NCBI RefSeq assembly: GCF_003569785.1 | Contig: NZ_KZ983994.1 | Location: 83,375 to 147,374 of the forward strand | Length of the DNA stretch: 64,000 nt | From: Leucobacter sp. wl10 | GTDB lineage: Bacteria > Actinomycetota > Actinomycetes > Actinomycetales > Microbacteriaceae | Direction: 5' to 3' | Shown: in pieces, positions 1-7,334 of the stretch | Layout of the letters: every line of letters begins with the position of its first letter | How positions within the stretch are numbered: the first letter of the stretch is position 1 | Made by a program: the position numbers and the translations under genes | The notes under the pieces: generated by a model | What the model was told of the DNA's origin: nothing | The model's input: the letters and a program-made list of their open reading frames with translations, nothing else | Databases searched by the model: none

Positions 1-1
1 G

Positions 2-172
2 GCCTATCTCGACCGCATCCCGGCGAAGCGGGCGGCTGACCCGGATGAGATCGCCGGAGTGGCGCTCTTCCTGGCATCGGAGGACGCCTCGTACGTCAAC
101 GGAGTGAACATCGTCGCGGACGGTGCCTGGTCGACGAGCGGATACCCGGACCTTCGCCGGTTCATCGGCTGA
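2..172 (+). CDS. Short-chain dehydrogenase/reductase, C-terminal end (left-truncated)
   Basis: The frame is open from the window edge and ends in TGA. The 56 visible residues are the typical end of a classical SDR: a 'RIPAKRAADPDEIAGVALFLASE' type segment (seen here as PDEIAGVALFLASEDASYV) followed by NGVNIVADGAWSTSGY. That is the family's C-terminal 'G..i.vDGG' loop and closing helix. The Rossmann fold and the YxxxK catalytic motif lie outside the window, so the substrate cannot be inferred. About 315 bases separate it from the next gene. Confidence 0.85.
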   Translation, partial: AYLDRIPAKRAADPDEIAGVALFLASEDASYVNGVNIVADGAWSTSGYPDLRRFIG

Positions 173-487
173 TCGGAGACCGGTTCGGCACCACCCTCGG
201 CACGGTCGTCGGTACGAGCGAGGGCATCGAGACGTGAAGGGGGGCGGCGAGGCCGTGGCCGGCTTCCCCGCCCCTGGGACTCCGGTCGGCGCGGCGGCCT
301 CAGCACTCACCGCCTCCAGGAGCAGGATCGGGACGGCGACCCGGTGCTCCGCCACGTCGCCGTCCGCCGCTCGCACCGTGTCACCCGGTGGCACCGGTGC
401 GCCCTTTGCACGATTGCCCATCATGATGCACGATGGGGTCACCCACCGATCGTCGACGACTCCCGTCCGAACATCCCGGAGAATGCC
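173..487. other. Non-coding stretch before the DoxX gene, with a direct repeat
   Basis: No convincing gene is seen on either strand. The only structure noted is an 8-base direct repeat TGCACGAT at 407-414 and 427-434, exactly 20 bases (about two helical turns) apart. A palindrome ATCATGAT lies between the copies at 420-427. It lies 54-81 bases upstream of the DoxX start and could be a regulator site or promoter element; this is inference only. Confidence 0.3.
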
Positions 488-853
488 ATGCTCATCGCCC
501 TCTGGATCGTCAACGCGCTCCTCGCGCTCGCCTTTCTCGCCGCGGGCGGCACGAAGCTCGCCCGCCCCAAGGACGCCCTCGCGGCGAGGGGCATGGGCTA
601 CGTCGAGGACTTCGCGGCACCCACCATCAAAGCCATCGGCGCGCTGGAGGTGCTCGGCGCGCTCGGCCTGGTCCTGCCGCTCGCCACGGGCATCGCGCCG
701 GTGCTCACGCCGCTCGCCGCCGTCGGCCTCACGATCACCATGATCGGCGCGATCGTCGTCCACGCGCGACGCCGGGAGAGCCCCGCGCCCGCCGTCGCGC
801 TCGGGGTGCTCTCGGCGGCGAGCGCCGTGCTCGGCTTCATCACCCTGCTGTGA
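488..853 (+). CDS. DoxX family membrane protein
   Basis: A 121-residue protein with four hydrophobic segments (roughly residues 2-20, 44-64, 68-92 and 98-120). The early 'FLAAGGTKLARP' motif is typical of the DoxX/DoxX-like family. These are small cytoplasmic-membrane proteins; some are linked to redox or detoxification functions, but most are uncharacterised. ATG 488 was preferred over an upstream in-frame ATG at 344. The added N-terminus would be rich in Arg/His and unlike the family, and the family begins at the first membrane segment. Role here is unknown. Confidence 0.8.
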   Translation: MLIALWIVNALLALAFLAAGGTKLARPKDALAARGMGYVEDFAAPTIKAIGALEVLGALGLVLPLATGIAPVLTPLAAVGLTITMIGAIVVHARRRESPAPAVALGVLSAASAVLGFITLL

Positions 854-933
854 GCCCGGGTCGAGGGGCCGCCGCGGGCCGGGCGCCGCGAGCGCGTCGG
901 GCGTAGGCTCGAAGCGGACGGGAGGGGGTCGGA

Positions 934-2010
934 ATGCGGATCACCGCTCGGCCGAGCCGCGGAGCCCGTCTGGTCGCGGCATCGGCCATCGCGCTCCTGA
1001 CGCTCGCCTCCTGCACGGCGCCTGAGCCCCCGTCCCCCTCGACGGCCGCGGAGGCGCTCCTCGAACCGCGGATCGTCGCGAGCGACCTCGATGCGCCGTG
1101 GTCGGTCGCGTTCTACGGCGACACACCGCTGGTCAGCGAGCGCGACAGCGCCCGCATCCTCGAGCTCGACGCCGACGGCAACGCGCGGGAGGTGGCCGTC
1201 GTCGAGGGCGTCGCACCTCGCGGCGAGGGCGGGTTGCTCGGCATCGCCGTGCGCGACGGGTACCTCTACGCGTACTTCACGGCGGACGAGGAGAACCGCA
1301 TCGAGCGCTTCGAGCTGCGGGGAGAAGCCGGATCGCTCGCCCTGGGAGAGGCCGAGACCGTGCTCGAAGGAATCCCCGCGGCCGGCAACCACAACGGCGG
1401 CAGGATCGCGTTCGGACCCGACGGGCTGCTCTACGCGACCGCGGGCGACGCCGGCGAATCCGGGAACGCGCAGGATCCCGGCTCGCTCGCGGGCAAGATC
1501 CTGCGCGTGACGGCGACGGGGGCCGTCCCGGACGACAACCCCTTCCCCGGCTCGCCGGTCTACAGCTTCGGGCACCGCAACCCCCAGGGCCTGGCCTGGG
1601 CCCCCGACGGCACCCTGTACGCCAGCGAGTTCGGCCAGAACACCTGGGACGAGCTCAACGCGATCCGGGCGGGCGGCAATTACGGGTGGCCCGAGGCCGA
1701 GGGCATCGCCGGAGACAGCGGCTTCATCGACCCCGTGCAGCAGTGGGCTCCCGGCGACGCGAGCCCCAGCGGCATCGCGGTCGCCGGTGACGACCTCTAC
1801 GTCGCGAACCTGCGCGGGGAGCGGCTGCGGCGGATCCCGCTCGCCGATCCGACGACCTCGACCGAGCTCGCCGTGGGCCGGTACGGGCGCCTGCGCGACG
1901 CGGTGGTCGCGCCCGACGGGTCGCTGTGGGTGCTCACGAACAACACCGACGGGCGCGGCGACCCCGAACCCGGCGACGACCGGCTGCTCGCGTTCGACCT
2001 CCCGCGCTAG
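934..2010 (+). CDS. PQQ-dependent sugar dehydrogenase-like lipoprotein
   Basis: A 358-residue secreted lipoprotein of the glucose/sorbosone dehydrogenase (aldose sugar dehydrogenase, YliI/GdhB-like) beta-propeller family. Residues 1-27 form a lipoprotein signal ending in the lipobox LASC. Family motifs are clear: 'GNHNGGRIAFGPDG' with the catalytic-type His, 'GHRNPQGLAW', and 'FGQNTWDELN'. The expected reaction is oxidation of an aldose to its lactone, using PQQ if the cell has it, on the outer face of the membrane. A strong ribosome site (GGGAGGGGG) precedes ATG 934. It stands alone, with DoxX upstream and hsp20 downstream on the same strand. No PQQ synthesis gene is nearby. Confidence 0.85.
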   Translation: MRITARPSRGARLVAASAIALLTLASCTAPEPPSPSTAAEALLEPRIVASDLDAPWSVAFYGDTPLVSERDSARILELDADGNAREVAVVEGVAPRGEGGLLGIAVRDGYLYAYFTADEENRIERFELRGEAGSLALGEAETVLEGIPAAGNHNGGRIAFGPDGLLYATAGDAGESGNAQDPGSLAGKILRVTATGAVPDDNPFPGSPVYSFGHRNPQGLAWAPDGTLYASEFGQNTWDELNAIRAGGNYGWPEAEGIAGDSGFIDPVQQWAPGDASPSGIAVAGDDLYVANLRGERLRRIPLADPTTSTELAVGRYGRLRDAVVAPDGSLWVLTNNTDGRGDPEPGDDRLLAFDLPR

Positions 2011-2079
2011 TCCCGCGCCCGCACCCCGGCCGCTCCGGCTGCTCTCGCGGAGGCGACGCTCGCCCTCGGCGAACAACCC

Positions 2080-2106
2080 TTAGCACTCTCCCTGCGAGAG
2101 TGCTAA
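2080..2106 (+). promoter_or_regulatory. CIRCE operator (HrcA site)
   Basis: A perfect match to the CIRCE consensus: TTAGCACTC (2080-2088), nine-base spacer, GAGTGCTAA (2098-2106). CIRCE is bound by the heat-shock repressor HrcA. It lies about 75 bases upstream of the hsp20 start. Confidence 0.93.
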
Positions 2107-2115
2107 TCTATAGTC

Positions 2116-2140
2116 AAGTTGAGTCAAGAGCACTCAACTT
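2116..2140 (+). promoter_or_regulatory. HAIR-type inverted repeat (HspR site)
   Basis: A perfect inverted repeat AAGTTGAGT, seven-base spacer, ACTCAACTT. The core TTGAGT-N7-ACTCAA matches the HspR-associated inverted repeat (CTTGAGT-N7-ACTCAAG) except for the outermost base of each arm. It sits ten bases downstream of the CIRCE element and 40 bases before the hsp20 start codon. Confidence 0.85.
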
Positions 2141-2180
2141 TCACACCGGTGCAGATTCAGCTCAGACGAAAGGTGAAGTG

Positions 2181-2651
2181 ATGGCAAACCACAGTCCTAT
2201 CCGCGAAATGGAACGCCTCGCCGACGCGCTGTTCGACGGCCCGTCGAGGGGACCGCGTCGCATGCCGATGGATCTCTATCGCGACGGCGACCGCTACCTG
2301 CTCACGGCCGACCTCCCAGGCATCGACCCGGGATCGGTCGACGTCGACGTCGACGGGCAGCTGCTGACGATCCGCGCCGAGCGCACGCTCCCGGGCGCCG
2401 ACAACGTGAAGTGGATCACGCGCGAGCGCACCTCCGGCAGCTTCCTGCGTCAGCTCAGCCTGGGGCAGGGCATCGACACCGAGAGGATCTCCGCCAGCTA
2501 CGACAACGGCGTGCTGAGCGTCACGATCCCCGTGAGCGAGCGGGCGAAGCCGCGCAAGGTGCAGGTGACGAACGGCTCGGTGATCGAGGCCGTGTCCGAC
2601 ACAGCCCAGGCCGAGGGCGGGCAGCGGAGTATCGAGGACCCGCAGGCGTAG
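2181..2651 (+). CDS. Hsp20/alpha-crystallin small heat-shock protein
   Basis: A 156-residue small heat-shock protein, an ATP-independent holdase that binds unfolding proteins in the cytoplasm. The alpha-crystallin domain spans about residues 30-125 ('PMDLYRDGDRYLLTADLPGI', 'DVDGQLLTIRAER', 'ASYDNGVLSVTIPVSE'). It is followed by a short tail. ATG 2181 is chosen because AGGTGA stands six bases upstream and the protein then starts like actinobacterial Hsp20s; an upstream in-frame start would run through the operators. The CIRCE and HAIR sites in front predict dual heat-shock repression by HrcA and HspR. A strong hairpin follows the gene. Confidence 0.95.
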   Translation: MANHSPIREMERLADALFDGPSRGPRRMPMDLYRDGDRYLLTADLPGIDPGSVDVDVDGQLLTIRAERTLPGADNVKWITRERTSGSFLRQLSLGQGIDTERISASYDNGVLSVTIPVSERAKPRKVQVTNGSVIEAVSDTAQAEGGQRSIEDPQA

Positions 2652-2667
2652 CGGCGGGTTCGGGATC

Positions 2668-2700
2668 GGGGCTGCGGCGAGGAATCCTCGCCGCAGCCCC
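2668..2700. terminator. Hairpin between convergent genes, probable bidirectional terminator
   Basis: A perfect 15-bp stem (2668-2682 with 2686-2700) and a three-base AAT loop. It lies 17 bases after the hsp20 stop and 22 bases beyond the stop of the convergent minus-strand gene at 2722. There is no long T run, as is common in high-GC actinobacteria. Confidence 0.75.
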
Positions 2701-2721
2701 TCCCCGCGCCGACCGGAGGGT

Positions 2722-4191
2722 CTACCCGCCGAGGCCGACCGGGGGCACCAGCACGCGGCGGCGATCCCGCACCCACACCGCCCCGTGCTCCCGTCGCTCG
2801 GCGCGGGTAGCGAAGCGGTAGCGGTACGACACCACCCGCACCCAGCGCGGCGTGCGCCCACCGAACGGGTCCTTCCGCAGCAGCGCGAGGGTCGGCGCAT
2901 CCGCCTCGAGCAGCCGCACCAGGAAGACCGCGAACCAGTCATCGAGCGAGCGCCCGAGCGGCAGGAACCACATCAGCCAGTCCAACCGCAGGTGATACGG
3001 CGCGAACTGCCGCGGCACCCGCCGCACGTCGCCGGGCTTGCCCTTGAACTCGTACTCGCGCCAGTCGGCCGAGGCGTGATCCTCGCCCTCCGTGCCCTCG
3101 ACGACGTACTCGACCCGCTCCCTCGTGACCGTACCGAACGCGCCATAGGCGTTCGCGAGCTGCCAGCGGTTGAAGCTCGCGTTCATCAGCTGCCGCCTGG
3201 CGAACAGGTTGCGCAGCGCGGGCCAGCTGAGGGCGGCGTACAGCGCGCCGACGGCCGCGGTGAGGGTCAGCCAGGAGAGCGGAAGCTCGCCCGCATCGGA
3301 TCCGCCTCCGACCCCCGGCACCGACACCGGCACCGACACCGCCGAACCCGCCAACACGATCGTCGCCCAGTTGAGCCACGCGAAGTTGCCGGTCAGCACG
3401 AGCCACAGCTGCGTCGCGACGACGACGCCCGCCGCCGCCGCGCCCACGATCGCGGGGACCGGGCCGGAGACCCACAGGCCGAGGACCGGCGCGAACAGGA
3501 GGAACGGCACCACCAGCTGGGCGAAGTGGTTGCCGAGCGCCTCGCCGCGGTGGAACCACCGCGGCAGCAGGTGCGCCTGCCGGCTCAGCGGGCCCGGCAT
3601 CGGCTGGGTCTCGTGGTGGTACACGAGAGCGGTGAGGTCTCGCCACTCGCGGCCGCCGCGGATCTTGATCATTCCCGCGCCGAACTCGAGCCGGAACACG
3701 AGCCACCAGAACAGCACGATCACCACCGTCGGCGGCGGCTGATCCTGCGACCCGAGGAACGCGGCGAGGAAGCCGGCCTCGAGCAGCAGCATCTCCCACC
3801 CGAAGCCGTAGAAGGTCTGCCCGATGCTCGAGATCGACATGTACCCGAACCACAGCGCGAGAAAGCCGAGCATCGGCACCCACGGCGGGCCGAGCTGCGG
3901 GATCCCGGCCGCCAGCAGCCCCGACACTCCGATGCCGGCCCAGCACAGCGCCGCGAGGCGCCGATCGGTGTAGCGGATGCGCCGGAACAGCGTCGGGCGG
4001 ATCGGCTGCGCGCGCGGCTCCGAGGATCGCGCCCAGTCGAGCAGCCGCGGTGCGGGGAGCAGGCCCCGCTCTCCGAGCAGCGGCCGGAACTGGTTCAGGG
4101 TCGAGGCGAACGCGACGAGGTAGAGCGCCGCGATCCCCCGCTGCAGGATCTCGCGCGCAAAGCCGAAGTCGACAGCCGCGAACCCGTCCAT
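2722..4191 (-). CDS. Lipase maturation factor (LMF1) family membrane protein
   Basis: A 489-residue polytopic membrane protein. The N-terminus ('RGIAALYLVAFASTLNQFRPLLGERGLLP') and the later 'RLEFGAGMIKIRGGREWRDLTAL' and 'HHETQPMPGPLS' stretches are the marks of the lipase maturation factor family. About nine hydrophobic segments cover residues 15-320. The hydrophilic C-terminal third contains 'EYEFKGKPGD' and 'APYHLRLDWLMWFLPLG', the family's conserved C-terminal block. In animals LMF1 helps lipases fold in the ER; the bacterial members have no established role. It is convergent with hsp20 and stands alone. ATG 4191 gives the usual family length. Confidence 0.85.
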   Translation of the reverse strand: MDGFAAVDFGFAREILQRGIAALYLVAFASTLNQFRPLLGERGLLPAPRLLDWARSSEPRAQPIRPTLFRRIRYTDRRLAALCWAGIGVSGLLAAGIPQLGPPWVPMLGFLALWFGYMSISSIGQTFYGFGWEMLLLEAGFLAAFLGSQDQPPPTVVIVLFWWLVFRLEFGAGMIKIRGGREWRDLTALVYHHETQPMPGPLSRQAHLLPRWFHRGEALGNHFAQLVVPFLLFAPVLGLWVSGPVPAIVGAAAAGVVVATQLWLVLTGNFAWLNWATIVLAGSAVSVPVSVPGVGGGSDAGELPLSWLTLTAAVGALYAALSWPALRNLFARRQLMNASFNRWQLANAYGAFGTVTRERVEYVVEGTEGEDHASADWREYEFKGKPGDVRRVPRQFAPYHLRLDWLMWFLPLGRSLDDWFAVFLVRLLEADAPTLALLRKDPFGGRTPRWVRVVSYRYRFATRAERREHGAVWVRDRRRVLVPPVGLGG

Positions 4192-4243
4192 GCCGACAGC
4201 GTACGCCTCCGGCCCGGGGCCCGCCGCAGGGGGGCGCCTCGGC

Positions 4244-5644
4244 TCAGGGGACGGTGTGGCCCGCCGGTCGAGTAGGCTCCCGGTCAGACGCCGACACCCG
4301 CGCAGGCGCCGGCTTCTCCCAGACGGGGGGAAGCCTCCTCAGCGGCGCGTCGCCGATCGAATCCACGTAGTCGATGAGCGCACGGGCACGAGCACTCCCG
4401 ATGCGCGGTTCGGCCAGCCGTCGGAACTTGCCGCGCACCTCGGCTGCGCTGAACGGCATCGGCTGGCTCCCGCGGGCGGTATCCCGCTCGATGACGTGGT
4501 CGCGCGACGCGGTACCGAGGATCACGCGCACCGACTGCGGCGACGGCAGGTCCTCAGTCTCCGCCACGCTGAACATCTGCAGCGTTCGCGCCACCTCGGG
4601 ATCCGAGAACCTCAGGTACGCGTCGGGATCGAGCGACTGCCCCAGCAAGAGCAGGGCGAGCGCTATCGGCAGGCTCATCCGCGCCGCCTCCACGGTGCGG
4701 GGCTCCTCCGGGCAGATCATCCGGCGCAGGAACGGCGAGAGCTCGATGCGAACGGACCGGATCTCCTCCGAGGAGACCTCGTCGCCGCGAAGCGCATCGA
4801 TCACGCCGTCGATCGCGGGGTGCGCGCTGCGGCACGCCGCGTACATCTTGACGGCCGAGTGGCCGGCGTGCCACCGCTCCCCCAAATCGGTCACGAGTTC
4901 TCCCGGCCGCGCACTCCGGGCTCCGTGCGTGGTGAAGTAACCGCCCCAGACGTCCTCGAAGATCGCCGTCGGCCCGGCCGCTCCCGCGCGGGCCAGCATG
5001 GCGGCTTGGAGCCCGCCCCCCGCGGCGTTCGCGGCGTGGAGCTGCTTGGCCATCGAGCCGTCCTCCGCGAAGGCCCAGGTGCCCGCGCTCGAGCTCGCCG
5101 CGAGAGCGAGGGCCGAGGCGCACTGCTCCGCGTCGAGGCTCATGGCCCGTGCGGCCGCGGCCGCGGCCGCGAAGACCCCGCACGTCGCCGTCGAATGCCA
5201 CCCGGCCCCGTTGTGCGCGTCGTATCCCCCGAGGGCGTTCTGCACGCGCCGTCCGACCTCGTAACCGGCGATCATCGCCGCAATGAGGTCTGCGCCGCTC
5301 CCCAGCCGTCCCGCATGCGCGAGGGAGAGGAGCGTCGGCACGACGACGGCGCCCGTGTGATCGCACCCCTCGGTGTCGTCGATCTCCGCCGCGTGCGCCG
5401 CGACGGCGTTCACCCTCGCCGCGTCGATCGGGTCGCGCGGCGCTCCGTCGATCAGCAGCGGCGTATCGCCGGGGGCGCGGAAGACCTGGGCCGCGATCCG
5501 CACGGGCCGCCGCCCGTCGCCCGCGATGGCCGCGCCGATCGTGTCGAGCAGGTGGTCCTTCGCCTTGGCGTGCAGGTCGATCGGGATCTCCGGGAGGTGC
5601 AGCGCGCTGACCCACTCCCCGAGCCGGCTCGCGAGCGTCTTCAC
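4244..5644 (-). CDS. MmgE/PrpD family protein (candidate epimerase of the operon)
   Basis: A 466-residue MmgE/PrpD protein, normal length for the family. Conserved blocks include 'DHLLDTIGAAIAG', 'GYEVGRRVQNALGGYDAHNGAGWHSTATCG', 'MAKQLHAANAAGGGLQAAMLA' and the C-terminal lid region. Known members include 2-methylcitrate dehydratase, cis-aconitate decarboxylase and iminodisuccinate epimerase. It is the last gene of the lyase/ABC/hydrolase operon, and its GTG start (5644) overlaps the preceding stop by four bases, so it is probably co-translated. Because the operon begins with an argininosuccinate-lyase-fold enzyme, an epimerase acting on a C-N bonded dicarboxylate fits better than the methylcitrate cycle, whose other genes are absent. 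The substrate is inference. Confidence 0.85.
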   Translation of the reverse strand: MKTLASRLGEWVSALHLPEIPIDLHAKAKDHLLDTIGAAIAGDGRRPVRIAAQVFRAPGDTPLLIDGAPRDPIDAARVNAVAAHAAEIDDTEGCDHTGAVVVPTLLSLAHAGRLGSGADLIAAMIAGYEVGRRVQNALGGYDAHNGAGWHSTATCGVFAAAAAAARAMSLDAEQCASALALAASSSAGTWAFAEDGSMAKQLHAANAAGGGLQAAMLARAGAAGPTAIFEDVWGGYFTTHGARSARPGELVTDLGERWHAGHSAVKMYAACRSAHPAIDGVIDALRGDEVSSEEIRSVRIELSPFLRRMICPEEPRTVEAARMSLPIALALLLLGQSLDPDAYLRFSDPEVARTLQMFSVAETEDLPSPQSVRVILGTASRDHVIERDTARGSQPMPFSAAEVRGKFRRLAEPRIGSARARALIDYVDSIGDAPLRRLPPVWEKPAPARVSASDREPTRPAGHTVP

Positions 5645-6504
5645 GCCTCCCTCCGGGCGAGCTCGGTGAAGAGCGCGTACGGGTGGGACGGATCCGGGTC
5701 GCGAGTGCTCCAGTACGCGTGGAGTTCGGCGCAGGTCGCGAACCAGGCGTTCCCCTGCGCCTGAAGCCCCGTCAAGAAGCGGCGGAGCATGCGGGCGCGG
5801 CTCGCGATGCCCATCACCTCGGCGTTCAGCCGGAGGTGGACGAGCGTTCCGTAGCGTGCGGCGCCGCGGACCTCGCACCACCAGTTCTCCTCGACGGATT
5901 CGAGGGGCGTGATGCGCGATTGCCCCGGAGGGAACGGCGGATCGAGGTTGTACCCCAGGTACTGCTGGTCTTCGAGCTCGTATCGGAACGGGATCTCGAC
6001 GAGTTCGGTTCCGGTGAGGTGGAACGGCAGCTCGTCCGAGGGCAGCGACGACGACCAGGCGAATCCGGCTCGCTGCATGGCGGCGGGGAAGCCCTCGCGC
6101 CACTCTCCGCCGGGGGTGCGGAATCCGCGCGGGGCCTCACCGGTGATCTGCTCGATGGCCGCGCGCCCGACGATCATCTCGTCGACCTGGCCCTCGAGGG
6201 CGAGCCGGTCGAAGTCGAGGTGCCGGTGCCCGTGCACGCCGATGCCGTGCCCGGCCTCGTGCACGGCGCGCACCGTGCCCGGGTAGCGGTTCGCGATCTC
6301 CCCGGGGAAGAACCACTGCGCGGTGATGCCGAGGTCGGTCAGCAGGCCGAGCAGCCGGGGCGCACCGTGCTCGGGCCCGTAGAGGCCCGCCGAGCGCGAC
6401 TTGTGCCGGTGGATGTTCTCGGGGTCTTCCGCCAGCAGCGGCAGGTCGCCGTCGACGTCGATGGAGAGGGTGAAGGCGTGCGCCTTCCCTTCGGGCCACT
6501 TCAT
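5641..6504 (-). CDS. Polysaccharide deacetylase (NodB-fold) family hydrolase 1
   Basis: A 287-residue NodB-fold metal-dependent amidohydrolase of the PuuE/short deacetylase type. The metal-site motifs are visible: 'SIDVDGD' near residue 15 and 'HGHRHLDF' (HxxxH) near residue 94, followed by 'GFRTPGGEW'. It has no signal peptide, so it should act in the cytoplasm on a small imported molecule rather than on cell wall. Its ATG overlaps the stop of the second deacetylase gene by four bases (ATGA) and its stop overlaps the GTG of the MmgE/PrpD gene. The family includes allantoinase PuuE and other C-N hydrolases. The substrate is unknown. Confidence 0.85.
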   Translation of the reverse strand: MKWPEGKAHAFTLSIDVDGDLPLLAEDPENIHRHKSRSAGLYGPEHGAPRLLGLLTDLGITAQWFFPGEIANRYPGTVRAVHEAGHGIGVHGHRHLDFDRLALEGQVDEMIVGRAAIEQITGEAPRGFRTPGGEWREGFPAAMQRAGFAWSSSLPSDELPFHLTGTELVEIPFRYELEDQQYLGYNLDPPFPPGQSRITPLESVEENWWCEVRGAARYGTLVHLRLNAEVMGIASRARMLRRFLTGLQAQGNAWFATCAELHAYWSTRDPDPSHPYALFTELARREA

Positions 6505-7334
6505 ACCGCGCTCACCGCCCCGTGCTCCGCCGCGACCTCGTCCGCGCGCATGACGCGCACGTCGTCCCGGTCCACGAGCCCGCCGATGAACTCGTCCATG
6601 AGCACCGTGCGGCCGGGCGTGCCGATGACCTTGGGGTGCCAGATCGTCGAGACCGTCAGTCCCTCCTCCGCCGCGGCCTCCACCTCTTCAGCCCAGCTCC
6701 TGAAGGCGGGGCGGTAGGGAGCGATCCGGTCGAGACCGCTGGGGAAGTCAGGTGCTCGGTGGTACGCGAACACGGAGTAGTCGTCGAAGAGCGACTTCGC
6801 CGGGATCTCGACGAGGGGCACGCCCGCGTACCGGTAGGGCTGGTCGCCGCCGCGCATCGAGCTCGAATAGGTGTAGCCGTGCTCGGCGAGCAGCTCGGGC
6901 GTCTCGGGCGCCAGGTCTCCCGAGGGAGCGCGGAATCCCAGCGCGCGGTGCCCGAGGACGTCGCGGAAGCTCTGCTGGCTTCGGCGCAGGATGTCCGCTT
7001 GATCGTCGCGGCCGCGACCGTAGAACTTCTCGTGCCGGTCCCCGTGCCCGGCCATCTCGTGCCCCTCCGCGAGGATGCGCCGGCAGAGCTCCGGCCAGGT
7101 GCGCGCCACCCAGGCCGGTGTGAAGAAGGTCGCGGCGACACGGTGGCCGCGGAGCACGTCGAGGATCCTCGGGACCGCTCTGTGGGGACCGTAGGCGCCG
7201 AGGGCGAAGTAGCCGGGGCGCTGCCAGATCTTCCCGGAGACCATGGCCTCGCCGGTCGGCCCGTCGAGGTCGAAGGCCAGGACGACCCGGGCGGGGGTGC
7301 TCCCCGCCCGGGTCGTCTCGGACGCGTGGGTCAC
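6501..7334 (-). CDS. Polysaccharide deacetylase (NodB-fold) family hydrolase 2
   Basis: A 277-residue paralogue-like NodB-fold hydrolase, clearly different in sequence from its neighbour. Metal motifs are 'FDLDGPTGE' near residue 20 and 'AGHGDRHEKF' (HxxxH), with 'GFRAPSGDL' as the third motif. No signal peptide is seen. GTG 7334 overlaps the stop of the substrate-binding protein gene by four bases. A strong hairpin (7281-7317) lies inside its first codons. Two tandem cytoplasmic NodB hydrolases suggest successive or chirally distinct C-N cleavages of the transported substrate; that is inference. Confidence 0.83.
   Translation of the reverse strand: MTHASETTRAGSTPARVVLAFDLDGPTGEAMVSGKIWQRPGYFALGAYGPHRAVPRILDVLRGHRVAATFFTPAWVARTWPELCRRILAEGHEMAGHGDRHEKFYGRGRDDQADILRRSQQSFRDVLGHRALGFRAPSGDLAPETPELLAEHGYTYSSSMRGGDQPYRYAGVPLVEIPAKSLFDDYSVFAYHRAPDFPSGLDRIAPYRPAFRSWAEEVEAAAEEGLTVSTIWHPKVIGTPGRTVLMDEFIGGLVDRDDVRVMRADEVAAEHGAVSAV
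7281..7317 (-). promoter_or_regulatory. Strong intra-operon hairpin just after the binding-protein gene
   Basis: Perfect 16-bp arms (7281-7296 and 7302-7317) with a five-base loop. In the minus-strand transcript it begins 13 bases after the stop of the solute-binding-protein gene. It lies inside the 5' coding part of the next gene. Such hairpins are known after binding-protein genes, where they raise the level of the binding protein over downstream products. Here it may instead be a partial terminator. Confidence 0.6.

Noticed and set aside
598..2076. Long minus-strand open frame opposite the sugar dehydrogenase
   Set aside because: It is Arg/Gly/Ala-rich without family motifs, covers the DoxX and dehydrogenase genes and runs through the CIRCE region; a GC-driven shadow.
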